A DNA stretch of 64,000 nt from Salvator merianae (taxonomy: Eukaryota > Chordata > Lepidosauria > Squamata > Teiidae), in contig QVOM02000073.1 of assembly GCA_003586115.2 (NCBI GenBank), positions 62,965,599 to 63,029,598 on the forward strand, written 5' to 3'. Below, in pieces: positions 46,463-58,862 of this stretch. The first letter of the stretch is position 1, and the number at the start of each line of letters is the position of its first letter. The notes beneath the pieces are model-generated. The model had not been told where the DNA came from. It made no database searches and saw nothing but the letters and a program-made list of their open reading frames with translations. A program made the translations under genes and the position numbers.

Positions 46463-47088
46463 AAAAACTCACAGTCAAGTCATTCACCCGCTTAATTTTG
46501 TATCTTCATGGCACTGTTATTCCTTACACGTTCTTTTAGAAGTTCTACAAAGGTCAGCGAGACTTGACTGTCAGAGCTGCATTATTATTTATCATAATAG
46601 TCTGTCTTTTGGATTGCACTGCTCTAGTTGCTCTTTCCTCTGAACTGCTACTGCTGCCATTTTCATTTCCTTGGGATTCCTTACCTGTTCTGATTCACTG
46701 TATTGCTTATTTATACTCTTTCCTCTTCCTCTCACTATCAACACTCTGTCCAGTCCACTATTCTCCTCAAGGCTTGCCAGACAGCAGAGGTGAAATATTT
46801 ACATTCAAAAGTATTTGTAACTATCAGATAGTTAAGAATATTGCTCAACAAAGATGGGCAGAATTGCAGCCACCTGCGTGCCTTCATGGCCTGTTATAGC
46901 AACCCCTAATATACTGATAGACTTTGAAATCAAGGCTGTTTCTACGCTTGGTCAGTAGATAGGACCAAGCAGTTTGTTAATATACTACATTTGCATTAGA
47001 CTAGTGCTATTCTGGCCCACAGCCATCCCAAGAGGTCCCTATTCTAGATTAACTCAAGAACTGTTTGAGAAGGTCTACAACCATCCCA
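46463..47088. other. Intron without recognisable element
   Basis: A 111-codon Leu-rich open frame (46564-46899) shows no supporting signal. Nothing else seen. Confidence 0.5.
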
Positions 47089-47089
47089 A

Positions 47090-47278
47090 GCTGTCTCATT
47101 CCAGTCCAGCCTTGCGGCTTATTCTAGATTATATTCTGAAATAGGAGCCTGCTGTCTGCATGCTGGTGCAGACTGCAGCATGCCCTGGACATGGTCTGCA
47201 GTAATCTGCACCAGCATGCAGATGGCAGGTTTCTATTCTGGACTATAATACAGAATAAGGCTCAGTGCAGAAAGAACC
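47090..47278. mobile_element. Miniature DNA element, CTGCACT-end family
   Basis: The right end (complement of GGTTCTTTCTGCACTGAGCC) and the inner TTATTCTAGATTATATTCTG and CAGATGGCAGGTTTCTATTC blocks match 30674 and 35427. The arms fold around GCTGGTGCAGACTGCAG. The left end is degenerate. Confidence 0.65.
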
Positions 47279-47640
47279 TCTGTGCTTCCGCACCAGGTCT
47301 GGAACAGGGAAAATATTGCAACCCATCTTCAAAGCTTAGGTAAGTGTTAGATATCATTTTCAAATCCTGTTTTATTCAGCATGGCCTTTGTGCAGCAGTC
47401 ACAACGTATGAGTAATGGAGCCTGGATCAGTCGCTAGCAAGGGTGGGTGGTGTTTTGGACGTAGAGTCAGTTGTGTGATCCTGAACAACTACAGTGCCCC
47501 CACATTGCTGCCAGTGTCAGTCTGGGATGGTTGACCTCTCCACCCTCATGATGTGGGCAAAACCTTCTGTGCTTGATCCAGAATAGACTGAAGTGAAATA
47601 ATTAAACTGCCCCAAGCAAAGTGAGTGCAGAAACAGTCTG
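47279..47640. repeat. Possible DNA element (TTTCTGCACT ends)
   Basis: CTTCCGCACCAGGTCTGGAAC at the left and AGTGAGTGCAGAAACAG at the right suggest eroded inverted ends. A similar layout occurs at 49062-49466. Ends and class are not firm. Confidence 0.35.
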
Positions 47641-48060
47641 GTAGACTGTTCCAGGATTCCATTTTGGACACCCTAGCCCTGCACTGTCCTGTGTAGACAG
47701 CATGTACTAGGAGGGAAAGGGGTCTCTCTTAAGCCACACCAGCCAAAGGGAGGCCCGTAGACCCCTTCTTGTTCTGCACTACAGGCAAATCCAGAAAAGC
47801 TCTTAAGGATATGATCAAGAATAATGACCAAGACTTCCAGCTCATCATCTCTTATATTGATTTGTTTTGTAACTCTGATTTATTTTGTGTTTGTCCCGGA
47901 ATAACTTAGTAATTATATTTGTCAAAATATAATTTTTGTGTAAAATGGAAAGCTATGGGTCATATGTCATCTTAGCATCCATGAGTGTTCACTTGCACAT
48001 GAGGCTGTTAGAGGCACGAAGATCTGTCCGCATTCGAGATTTAATGCCTGGAGACCACAG

Positions 48061-48420
48061 GCCATTTCTGCACTTACCTATCCTTATTCAGAATCGAGGT
48101 GGGCAAGATCAGCACCACCTGAATGACTGTGCTGATGCAGACCAGCCCACACTGCTTTGCCCTGACCTCGAAGTGCGCACTTCGAGGTCAGACATGGAGA
48201 CCTCCAAGGCCCAGAACATAATTTCCTAGCCTAGGGAGCTTCTGGGGATGGCATTTTGAGGCACACTTTGGCTCACCACCAAAGTGCTCCCCAGTAGTCC
48301 CGAAAACAGAAGCATGCCTCTGCACAACATGCCTCCTTGTTCAGGATTAAGGACTGCTGGTCTGCGCAGTAATCACAATTAAATGTGACTACTCAATAGC
48401 CTGAAGTCTCTCTTATTTAA
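48061..48420 (+). mobile_element. DNA element family G fragment with palindrome
   Basis: It begins GGCCATTTCTGCACTTACC and its interior matches 9130-9450 in the same orientation (ACATGCCTCCTTGTTCAGGA, CTTCTGGGGATGG). A perfect 30-bp palindrome with no spacer lies at 48162-48191. The right end is not recognised. Confidence 0.55.
48162..48191. repeat. Perfect 30-bp palindrome
   Basis: CTGACCTCGAAGTGC is followed directly by its reverse complement. It lies inside the family G fragment. The related copy near 9200 has no equivalent palindrome that I can see. Confidence 0.95.
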
Positions 48421-48559
48421 TGGCTTCTGACAGCTTTTCCCCTCCTACCTGCATAGGTCTTATTCTGGAGGCTTCTCTTAGACCACATCTTCATAGAGTC
48501 TTAAAAATAACCCAACTCTACAAGATTGCCTTCCTTTCAGTGCCTAAGGAAACTATTTG

Positions 48560-48770
48560 TTGTCCATTTGCTAAATCATGTCGACTCTTCCTGATCACAG
48601 AACACCAGAACCTTCTGTCCTCTACTGTCTCCCAAAGTTTGCCAAAGCTCATGTTTGTTGCTTCTATGACACTATTTATCCCTCTCATTCTCTTCTATCC
48701 CCTTCTCCTTTCCTTTATCTTTTTGTTAGGGATAGGCACATTTTATCTCTTGCAAAGACCCCATTCCTGC
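48560..48770. mobile_element. RTE/BovB-like LINE fragment
   Basis: Same text type as 11175-11350: ATGTCGACTCTTCCTGATCA, CTACTGTCTCCCAAAGTTTG, TGTTGCTTCTATGACACTAT and CTCATTCTCTTCTATCCCCT. Degenerate and non-coding. Confidence 0.45.
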
Positions 48771-49061
48771 AAGCAATAGATGAAGCAATATCAGGCTAGA
48801 CACAGTTTTATTTCAAGTTGCATGTGTTAGCCTTCTTTCTCATATGCTAGATTGGTTAATGAAAGATAAGGTGAAGGGGTACAGTTATCAGAGTCAAAAC
48901 AATGGAACACAGAGCTTTCTTTGTGATGGGTGTACTTTAGCAGGACCCATTTATCAAGTCTTTCCTAGATTTCCCACTTGAAAAAAAGCACTATGAGTCC
49001 CACCAAGCAGATGAATTCAGCTAGCCTCCTTAGTGTGTAATGAGCTTTGGGGCAAATAAAG

Positions 49062-49466
49062 TGTTTTCTGCACTTACATTAGGAACACTCTAGTACATGG
49101 GCTAGCCCTCTTCTCTTCCACACTCCAGTGCAGACTAGTGCTCCCTGCTGCCACCCTGTGTCAGCACTGAATGCATTGTGGCCTGGTCTAGGCTGTGATA
49201 CCAGCAGATCTACCAGCAACCCAGGGGCCTCTGTAACAGAACAGGGAGGCATGTGGAAAACACCAAATTGTCCCACCAAAATGGATCCCCTTAGGGCTTC
49301 AGGACCAGGAACTCTCATTTGGAACAGCACTAATCCTGTTCCCCCAAAGGCTGTCCAAGTGAGGACGGCCTTTTTCTGAGTCAGCAGGACTGCTCTAGTC
49401 TGGAACCATTCCAGTTAGAGCAATTCCAGCTGGATAGCTCCCCCATGCAAGTGCAGAAACAGCTCA
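49062..49466. repeat. Possible DNA element (TTTCTGCACTT ends)
   Basis: TTTTCTGCACTTAC at the left and CAAGTGCAGAAACAGC at the right are inverted. The interior contains GGACCAGGAACTCTC and CATTTGGAACAGCAC, similar to phrases at 9225-9265. Non-coding. Confidence 0.45.
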
Positions 49467-51890
49467 AGAGAATGATTTGATTCTGCTGCTAAGTATCATT
49501 GAGAGCACTATCAACAAACTGAGTATGCTAAATTTGCCAACTCTCACATTTTGTGCAGGACCTCTCAGTTTGTTTCGTATTTTCCTGAATTTTTACGAAA
49601 ACAACCTGGGGGTTGTTATCACTGCATGCATGTGCATATTCAGCACACATATGCAATTCTTCCATCACTGCTGCCTCCTTTTGCACATATGAGGACAGAG
49701 AAGGTAATCATAGTGGGAGTGAAGATGAAGATGAGAGGTTACATGAGAAGCAGTGGTGACTGCGTAACTAGATGACTGAAGAAGTAGGGCAGAATCTGGA
49801 ACCATCCTGCTAAAATTTCACCTTCCCTATGCCTTTCTGGAGGCAGACATGACATTTTTGATCAAATCTCTGTCAGGCCAGCAAGATCATGTGACCCAGA
49901 AGAAATGCATAACCTCCAGAAGCAGAAGCAGAAGCAACCTACCTTTGCCCCTTTCTTTGGTTTCTTCTGCTGGTTGGCAGAATTCATATGATTGGACGAA
50001 TATTTTAAATTGGCTTAAACTGGAGTTGGCAACCCTAAAATAAACCTGCCATGATGCGCTGACAGAAAAGGGGGCCTACTGGAGACCCTTGGATTGAAGT
50101 TCCCAGATTTAGATTCAGCCTTATTTGTAGGAATTGGGGCATAATTCCGTCATACTCTTTGTGCTGTGGTTAAAAATTCTAGGAAACCATAATCACATTC
50201 TACGATCATGAAACAGTTGTGAAATACTGTAATTATGCAAAACCAACTAATTGCAATTGCCTAGATTAATTGATGGATTTCCCTTTAAATCCCGGGGTAT
50301 AATCTGGAATAAGCCCCAGTGCAGAAAGGGCCTAGACTCTCTCCTTCATTTCTTCCATCAAACTCAATTTGCATGAATTTTTAAATAATTGCTGTTTTCT
50401 CACTTAACTTGTTGGCCTCCCCTCCCTCCTCAGGTTTTTCCTCGTGGTTTTAGTTCTCCTTTGCTGTACAGCCAGCCAGCACTGTCATTTTTCTATGGCA
50501 AATAAATGTTTTGTTTGCTCAGGCCTTATTGAAGTTTGCCTGTTTTTGAGTTGCATTGCTTGCTTGATTGCTTTTATTGGGTGCTTCTGTAGACTTTTTA
50601 TTAGTGTAATTCCTCATAAGAATTATTTGTGTTCTTTTGCATTGCTTAATACTTTGACTCCTGTGCATACTACTGGATGGATCTCTCCAATAAAATCCCT
50701 CTTTTTGTCCATCTTTTCATCACTGAAACATATCTAGAATTTCCTTTGGTCCATGAATGAATACTCTTAGGCTGCAATCAGACATGATATTGGATCAGTT
50801 TCCAGACTTTCCTCCGTACCAATGCATTTCTTCGCTGGACTGGCTATCCTGCTATCCCATCCCAATCCTGTATTGGATTATCTCAACACTGAGACCGTTT
50901 CTGCCCATTAGCCCATTTACATTTGCAAGGTTTGATCACACAAGAGGACTATTGAGGGCTGAGACCCAGCTTTTGTGGGTGGGCAGAGGGAGGATTTCCC
51001 TTTCCCTCTTGCCTAATGTTTGACCCTGTGGACATTGTAGAGGGCTGGGACCATTGTCCTCCCACTAGCTCCTTGCCCACATTACCACCTGCCTCTTTTT
51101 CCTTTCTGCTTTTGATTACAGGCTTAGCTTTAGGGGTGGAGTAGAAGGGCATCCAGGAACTCCTTTGGAGGGTAGATATGATCTATGGATGGTGGTGAGC
51201 TAGCCTCTGCAGATAGCATCCCTGTTGCAGGCTGAGGAGTCCCCAGCCCCCATTGCAGAAGAAGCAGATTTTCACAACTGCGCACCTGCCACCACCCACA
51301 GATATAATCTTGGTTGTAACATTTAAAAAGGGGAAGAAGAGGTGGGGGAAGAGTGGACAGAGGAAGGTGGTCTTATTCTCCCCTATGAAGCCAAAATTTG
51401 AATGATAGCATTGCATCCAATCACAAAGGGCATTGGAAAGAGCAAGATGGGAGGGGTGGAGAGGAAAAAGTTCCCTGTCACCAGACTCAGGCTGGGTAGA
51501 TTTAAAAGTGCGGACAGAGAAAGATGAACTGAGTCAGAACTATGTGAATGAGCCAAAAATGGATTCAGTCGCCACTGTGCACAAAAACAATTTTTTTCTT
51601 CTGGTGCAACTGCTGCCTTAGAGTTTCAAAATCCCAAATAGTCTGGCTAAAAAGGCATATCTGGCCTTCTCTGAGGGGAATTCACACTGCCAAATACTTG
51701 TGAAAGCCCAGAGGAATACAACACAGAACGACCTAGAGACCATCACAGGCAAAGGGAACCAAGGCAAAGCCCCCATTGCTGACAGCTACAGTAAGCAAAC
51801 CTGTACCATGTATTTTTAGTCTTTTTGCTTGTTTTCTATGTTTTGTGCTATGCTGATAGCTTTTACCTGTGAAATTTCACTGTGATGTTT
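49467..51890. other. Intron, mostly unique
   Basis: A right-hand end of the CTGCACT family alone is visible at 50290-50331 (AATCTGGAATAAGCCCCAGT followed by GCAGAAAGGGCC), and a GGCTGCAATCAGACATGA left-type end at 50770. Otherwise nothing recognised. Confidence 0.5.
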
Positions 51891-51894
51891 GCTT

Positions 51895-51995
51895 GTTTAC
51901 TTACTTACATACCTTCATTTGTATCCCATCCTTCACCCAAGTGTTCCAGGGCAGGTCACAACACAACAGATAAAAACAGAATAAAACATACATAA
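51895..51995 (-). mobile_element. L2-like LINE 3' tail
   Basis: TTTGTATCCCATCCTTCACC and GTGTTCCAGGGCAGGTCACA, read on the minus strand, give the L2-like tail seen at 12365-12420. An A-rich spacer AATAAAAC follows. Confidence 0.6.
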
Positions 51996-52600
51996 AATAT
52001 AACCCTCTTACTCCAGTAAGACAACATTCAGAGGAAGTTCAGCATCAAAATTCAGGGGAAGCTAAGCATTTGAATTAATTCTGAATGTTGTTTTGTGAAC
52101 ACCCAGAACTTTTTTTGACCTCTTTGTACCTATGCACTTAGAGCCAACTAATTCTTTTCTTTTCTTTTGCTTGTATCAATTTTAGACATTCCATAGAATG
52201 TTGTAACAGATTTAGAAATAAGCCACTTTGCCAGCAGATTAACTTTCTTCCATACTTAATACTGCATGTTTTTATCCTCTAGATTTGGCTGAACTGTTTT
52301 GAATTATGAAGTTATATTTATTCATTTGATCAGTTATGCAGTTTTTGCTCTTATTCTATTAATGTTTTCCTTTGCATCCAGGCTTTGCCCAGAGCAGCTC
52401 TTACTTCTGAGGGATTAAGACTTTAGTTATTTAAGAAAACTATTTACTGTCCTATGCCACTAATCCTGCCTGTATTATGTTTGTTCTGATTCTTGTTCTG
52501 GGGTAGATTCTTTCCTCCTTGTTGCTGACATTTATCCAGAGACCCATAAGCTTTATATGATGCTACCATTTTTCCAATATGTTATGTTAGTATATTCATT
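51996..52600. other. Intron without recognisable element
   Basis: AT-rich, nothing supported. Confidence 0.5.
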
Positions 52601-52609
52601 TCTACATAC

Positions 52610-52735
52610 AAATCATTTAGATCAGGAATTGGAAAACCTTAGTATTCCAGATGCTGTTGGACTATATAGCCCATGTTTCTTGACCATTGGCATGCTAGGT
52701 ATGTTGGGAACTTCAGTAAAGAAAGATCTCAGGAG
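52610..52735. repeat. Dispersed squamate repeat fragment
   Basis: CCAGATGCTGTTGGACTATA followed by CTTGACCATTGGCATGCTAG has the wording of a very common interspersed repeat of squamate genomes (from memory). A shorter piece may be at 2081-2120. Confidence 0.45.
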
Positions 52736-52810
52736 TCACAGATTCCCTTCCCTACTGTAGGACATAATTAAACATGTCCACATGCAATGCACTGCATGAC
52801 AAGAGATGTT

Positions 52811-53367
52811 GGGCCTGTTCGCACTGAGCTCGGTAGACCGTTCCCAGTAGTTGGCTTCAGACCGGAGAGGTTGGAGAACGCTGGCTGCCCTTCGCACTCC
52901 CAGCCAGAGGAACGGACCCAAAGCAGACCAGCAGAGGGAACAGTGCGGATGGCATCTGCTAGTTAGGTACCGCACTCCATACCATCGAGCTCCGCTTCAT
53001 AACCAGAGGGCTCCTTACGGAGCCGGCTTCATAACAGCAGCTAGGCTGCCATGGCCAAAGGGCTATCCTGGGCACGAAGCACCAGACCAGGGTATGAAGC
53101 ACCGGACCACACATGCACAACTGCGCCAGCCCCACCCCGCCGCCATTTCAAATGCGGACGGGAGTGCGAAAGCACCTACCACAATCTTCACTCCATCGCA
53201 CAAGTCGGAATGAAGACAAGCTTTTACTTGTCTAGCCTTACCCAGGATCAGGTACAAATCGGGTACGATGTGGTTCGGATCGGGTGAGGCGCGCACCCGC
53301 AGCAGTGCGAAGCCTCCATTCCAGCGAACGGACAAGAACGGACTACCGCTGTAGTGCGAACAGGCCC
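52811..53367 (-). mobile_element. CpG-rich DNA element family B, copy 2
   Basis: Terminal inverted repeats are GGGCCTGTTCGCACT at the left and its exact complement at the right (557 bp). In reverse orientation the right 200 bases match the left part of 34578-35252. The inner ACCGTTC/GAACGG motifs also pair. Flanking triplets (GTT and AAT) do not match. It is CpG-rich, so probably younger or less methylated than the surroundings. Open frames up to 120 codons have no transposase motif. Confidence 0.8.
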
Positions 53368-53589
53368 AATGAGGCATGGTCAGGGATACTTGATGATAAT
53401 ATTCAGATGTTGTCAGTGGTTATGGAATTGCCTAGAACCATTTCAAAGATGCTTTTCTTATCAAGTTCCATTTCTGGCAGCACAATTAATTCACATGAGC
53501 CATGACTCTGAAGCTGGAACTGCCAGAGCAACTGCTTCCTTTGGTGTTTTATTTTTCAAATTCAGGGGCACAATTTGCCCGTTCCTTAA

Positions 53590-53943
53590 ATTGTTCAGAA
53601 TAATAAAAACTGAAAAAGATTGCAAAGAGCTCCAAAGGGGTTTGGAGCTCTTGATGTTTGATGAGTGGGCAACCAAGTGGCAAATGCACTTCAGTCTTAG
53701 CAAGTGCAAAGTGAAGCAACTGGGACAAAGAACCCCAATTGCATCTATAAACTGATGGTGGTTGAGCTTTTTGTGACAGACCAGGAAAGGGATCTTGGGG
53801 TTCTGGTGGACACTGTAATAAAGGTGCCAACCCTGTACAGCAATAGTGAAAAAAGCAAATTCAATGCTAGAAGGAATTTAGGAAGGGAATAGAAAATAAG
53901 TCAGCAAGCATCATTGTGCCTCTTTATAAATCTAACGTGAGGT

Positions 53944-53977
<34 letters not shown>

Positions 53978-54130
53978 ACATCTCAGAAAGGATATTGTGG
54001 AAAAAGGGCAGAAAAGGACAACCTAAGTGGTCAAGAGGCTGAAAAATCTCCCTTATGAAATCAGGCTGCAACATATAGTTCTCTTCAGGCTCAAAAGATG
54101 GCATTTAAGAGGTGACTTAATAGGTGGCGG
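53590..54130 (+). mobile_element. CR1 LINE, ORF2 fragment
   Basis: Plus-strand frames encode WATKWQMHFSLSKCKVKQLG (reverse transcriptase C-terminal region). Next comes DLGVLVD, then LEYCVQFWSPHLRKDI, and then VKRLKNLPYEIRLQHI and LKRWHLRGDLI, the standard end of CR1 ORF2. Stops and frameshifts separate the blocks. Both the 5' end and the CR1 3' untranslated tail are absent. Confidence 0.85.
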
Positions 54131-54925
54131 AGCTTCTGTGAAGGGCACCCAGCCTTGTCCCTGTGCCTTCTTCTGCCCCTGCCCTGTCGCTCCTCCTAGA
54201 CACCAAGTCTGCTTCCCAGTGCACCTTTGTCAGCCTGGCAAACAAAAAACTAGGCAAGCAATGCTGCTAACCATCACTGAAGTCACAGCTTTCTATCCCA
54301 GTGTGGCAAGTTCCAGCCCCTGGTGCAGCAAAGCTTTCTTGATCAGTGCTGTGTGCCCTCTCCTGCCTACAAAACTATCACCACAGCTGCAGTTGTCAGC
54401 TCAGAGGGGCCTTGAAATCATTGCCTCCCCAGCTGTGCTCGCAAGGTGAAATGTGTGCTTGTGGGTGTCTGCATGCATGCAAACAGGACACAATCTGACA
54501 ACAGGACATTCTGTGAGAGTCAAGGGAGAAGTGCACATTTTCTCCCACCCATCCATTTTGTCCTTCTTTAGACCTTCAAGATCTAATTTAGCTTAGTTTT
54601 TCTCTTTTCAGAGCCTCCTTGTCTTGATCTGCCACTCTCTGTGGTAGATCTGTTTCTAAAGGAGTATTTTTTCATCCTGTTCATAGACAGGATTATCTTC
54701 CTGATTTTTTAAAATCTTAATAAAAAGTCAGAGAGATTTCCAGAAAAGCAGAAAGGGTCCTTAACCTCAGTTATATCTTTGTCCGTGTTCTGTGCTATTA
54801 GAGCAAAGAAAGGCATCCTTCTGATTTTATTCTGTGTGTAAGCTCACAAAGTTTCCTGTAAGAGTTAGGTAGAAATGAATGGGCAATAAATTATCCAAAC
54901 TAAAGTGACCTTGGTTGCCTGCAGA
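54131..54925. other. Intron without recognisable element
   Basis: A Cys/Pro-rich open frame continues from the CR1 region to 54449, without domain support. Nothing else seen. Confidence 0.5.
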
Positions 54926-54929
54926 GATG

Positions 54930-55140
54930 CGGTAATACCTGCAATCCTTTCAGCACTATATTGGGAATGCCAGACAATACCTCTGCCATTCCCCAAACAG
55001 TGCAAATTTAACATGCCAAAACCCTGTCTTATCCCTATTTTGGGAAATCGAGAAACAATGCCGGGTTTCCTGTAATAGCTCTGCTTACCTTAATGTCTGT
55101 TGAGCAGCTTTCACAATCAGGATGATTGGAACTATCAGAA
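54930..55140 (+). repeat. Dispersed repeat family F, copy 3
   Basis: CACTATATTGGGAATGCCAG, GGGAAATCGAG, AATGCCGGGTTTCC and GCTTACCTTAATGTCTGTTG follow the block order of 18105-18340. The region to 55320 may belong to the same element (AGGAAATCATGGGATC, like 8263). Confidence 0.5.
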
Positions 55141-55324
55141 GCCAGCCAGGTGCATGAAAACCAACAAGAGGAAGTGCATGGGCACTTTGCCTAGCTTCTG
55201 GTAGCCCAAATCAGCCTGAAAGCTGCTCAGTAGACATCAAGGTAAGCAGGGGGTTGCTCTTTGCATCTGGTGAGGGGCAGCAAGAGGAAATCATGGGATC
55301 TTATTTAGATCCTGCGTTGTCTCT

Positions 55325-58300
55325 TGTCATCTTTTCACCTTCGTAAAGTACGACAATTAAAGAATTATGTAACACTATGGGGTGAAGTGCTTATATCAGG
55401 CAGTAGCTATAACAGCCAATCTAATGAATCTAATGATGCATGAGTGAGTACTTGTTCTCCTTGAAAGTTTGCAGATATGTGAATTAAGGAATATAAATGG
55501 GCAAGGAATAACATAGTTATGGGGTTGGCCCAGGGTAGAAAACTCTCAAAATGGGCTGTGTTTTTATTTTTCCTTCTGAGAGTACTTTAAATATGCTGTG
55601 TGTTTATTGTTAATTCCCATAAAATGAATTTTCTGTGCAATTCCTGCATCTCCTTCTTGAGAAATCTGAAGGATAACTTGAGTGAAAGACCCCTAGATGG
55701 TTAGCAGTCCGTTTGTCATTTTCATGCTGAGAATCAAAAGGCTCATGGAGAGCAACACCTTATACATTCATAGGTTAGAAAAAGAGCTAATTTGAAGCTA
55801 GAGGAAACATGTATATTTAGCATATGATCTGTTCTTTAGAAAAGTGCTAAGGGAATGCATATATGCTAGCATACAGATAAAATTGCCATATATTATTCAA
55901 GCTAGAGTTCCGTTGTCTTTAACTGTTGAGTGATAGAGGTATAGCTGCTAATGCATGCAACAAATCTGGAAATTCCCATCTCTGCACAACTGTTAAAATC
56001 ACAAGACCCTGGACCTGCATTCAGCATAGCTACCCTGTTTGATGTTGACCCAACACCATCCTCCCTGGCCATGTAGAGAGTAACCTGAAATGCCAGGCTT
56101 TGAGGAGTACCAAATTAGATGGAAATAAACATATACTAAAAACTACAGATCATGAAATATTTTATAGATAAATTAACACAGTCTTTCTATTACCTATACT
56201 GCAAACAAGCACAGTGGTAAAATGGGAGTGTTGTATGGTTGAGTGTAATTTAGTTTTCCTCAACAGGAGTTGGTGCACAGGAGTGCACATAGAAGCTTCT
56301 TACCCTCAATACACTGGTTCATGGGCTGCTTTTGAAGTTGCTGTGGCATTGGAAAATAAAAGATTTGTTGGCACTGCAAATTTGGTGATATAACAGAGAC
56401 TTCTAATAAAGCCCACAAACCAGCTTGCAGCTAGGGAAGAACTTTCCTTTCCTTGAACTAATCCGTGTTGGTTTTTCCAATAATTTTTTTGCATGAAAAT
56501 TGCCTTGATAACTCCAGTTTTCTTGAAGAGATCTATTGTCTTTCCTATTCTATTGTTTTCTTCTATTTCTTTGCATTGCTTTTTTAAGAAGGCCTTCTTA
56601 TCTCTCCTTGCTGTTCTTCGGAAGTCTGCATTTAGTTAGGTATATCTTTCCCTTTCTCTCTTGCCTTTCTTTTTCCTTCTTGCCTCAGCTTTCTGTAAAA
56701 ACCTCATCAGACAGCCATTTTGCTTTCTTGCTGTTCTTTTTCTTTGGGATGTTATTTTGTTACTGTCTCCTGTACAGTGTTATGAACCTCTGTCCATAGT
56801 TCTTCAGGCACTCCGTATACCAGATCTAATCCCCTAAATCTATTAATCACTTCCACTGCATTTTTGCAAGGGATATTATTTAGGTCATACCTGCATGGTC
56901 TAGGGGTTTCCCTACTTTCTTCAATTTATTTATTTATACTTTCTTCAATTTTGCAGTATGAAGCTTATGATCTGAGCCACAGTCAGCTTCAGGTTATTTT
57001 TAATGACTGTATAGAGCTTCTCCATCTTTGGCTGCAAACTATATAATCACCCTGACTGTGACTGTGCCCTACAATATAAACAGCCATAACTAGCTTTCTA
57101 TCCTTCCAGTTATCTCATCTTCAGTGTTAAGCACTCATGTATAAATAACTGATTATTAGAAATACTGCTACAAAAATATCAGCCAATGCCAATCTGCTGG
57201 TCCAGTGGCTACTGGTGGCCCTTGAAGGTGGTGCGGCTTGAAGAGAACAGTGGCATCACTGGGAGTTCAATTAACTCTTGTTTATCAAAAGTGCATGTTG
57301 GGAATCCACATGAATGCTACCTTAAAATTCATGATGAGTAAAGGGCAGGATATAAGTGCAACAAAACGGATTAAAATGGCCATCACTGAGGTGACTTATT
57401 AATACAATGGGAGCTGGTGTTCATTGGGGATGGTTAGGCAGAGAGCAGCTTAAGGAAGGGGAATCCAGGAGGAAGGCAAAATTAACTCTCAGCAAAACAT
57501 TACAAAATTCAATCTTATGTACAGTCACAAGAGATTGTGTTTTACTGAACATATAAGTTAAACATCTCTGGACTGTAGCATAGAAATAAGGAAGCCGGAA
57601 AATAGACTCAGAATATAGGCTGCAATGGATGGTAGGACATTGTTTGCTGTGTTCATATGGACTGACCACCATGGAGCACATCTGAAATCTGGATCTTATC
57701 TGTTTCTTAAATTGCTAATGAAGTTGCTTATCTAGAGGGGAAAAAAATGCTTCATATATGTCAGAGTTTTTCTTTTTAGAAATCAGGGGCGGGGGGGGGG
57801 ATGATGCTACAGCATTGTCACCTGGGACCAATTCTTTACATATTCCATACAGTAAAAGGTCCAACTGTAAAAGGATCAGAGATGAAAGCAGAGTTTACAC
57901 ATCAGATTTGGTGTGAAATTCTTACTGACCACTGTTGGGATCTTTCTGTAAGTGGTTTGTTTACCAAGAGAAAAATGCTGGAGAATATTTTAGTTCTGTG
58001 CTAAAATCCTTTGTCTCCTTCTTGAATGCAATCATCTTTACAAATGACTACGGCATGTCGTGGAAAATGTATTGTGTTTATTTTAATATTACTCCATTAT
58101 CCATCCCCTTCACAGATTGACTTCATTCTTCTTTTCAAGCTTATATTGTCAAGTTACAAATTTTGTAAAGAAAAGAGATTTAGTTACATTAACATTATCT
58201 GATTGCTTCAAAGATCAAAATCAAGAGCATAAAAGGATTGAAAATATTTTCCAGAATACATAGCATTCTATTCTGATTACCACATGATTTCATAGTAAGA

Positions 58301-58860
58301 ATTCCTCCATCCTTGCATCAAGATCTTAAGAGTATTGATAGATTCTGTCACTGTGATGAGAATATATGAAAACACAAAGCACTAGAAAAGTACCTACCAC
58401 TTTTTTGCTGGTGTAGTCTAATTCAAGCAAATGGCATTTCCTTATGACTGTTGTTGGGTGACAGACCTAAAATCAGTTTTATACCCTTCACCAAGATTCA
58501 AAAGGCTGCTATATAAACATACATGACATTTATCATCTGTGATCCTTCCCTCATACTGTTGGTGGCAATTTTGTTAGCCTACTTGGTGTTTCCAAGTGCT
58601 TGCTCAAAGCCAGGTCAATATGGCCACAGACAAAAGGGTCAAGCTGTCATGTATTATTGACATCTGAACAGAATAACAGAGAAATCTCTCTGTGTTGTTC
58701 TCTGTCTCCCTCTCCCTCCCCTCCTCTCACTTTTTATCTGATTCAACACTGACCTAAATGCAGAGGAAATGCTATGATGGCTTATCAAAATTCAAACAGA
58801 CTCACTAAGTGTCACTTCCAGTTGTGCGTTAGCATGTACTGTATATTCCTGGTGTTTGAT
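55325..58860. other. Intron, mostly unique
   Basis: AT-rich with a poly-G run (57791-57800) and a partial L2-like tail phrase near 57338 (AGGGCAGGATATAAGTGC). No gene supported. Confidence 0.5.
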
Positions 58861-58862
58861 TA

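Noticed and set aside
46564..46899. 111-codon Leu-rich frame as a membrane protein
   Set aside because: Hydrophobicity follows from T-rich DNA. There is no signal of coding constraint or family match.
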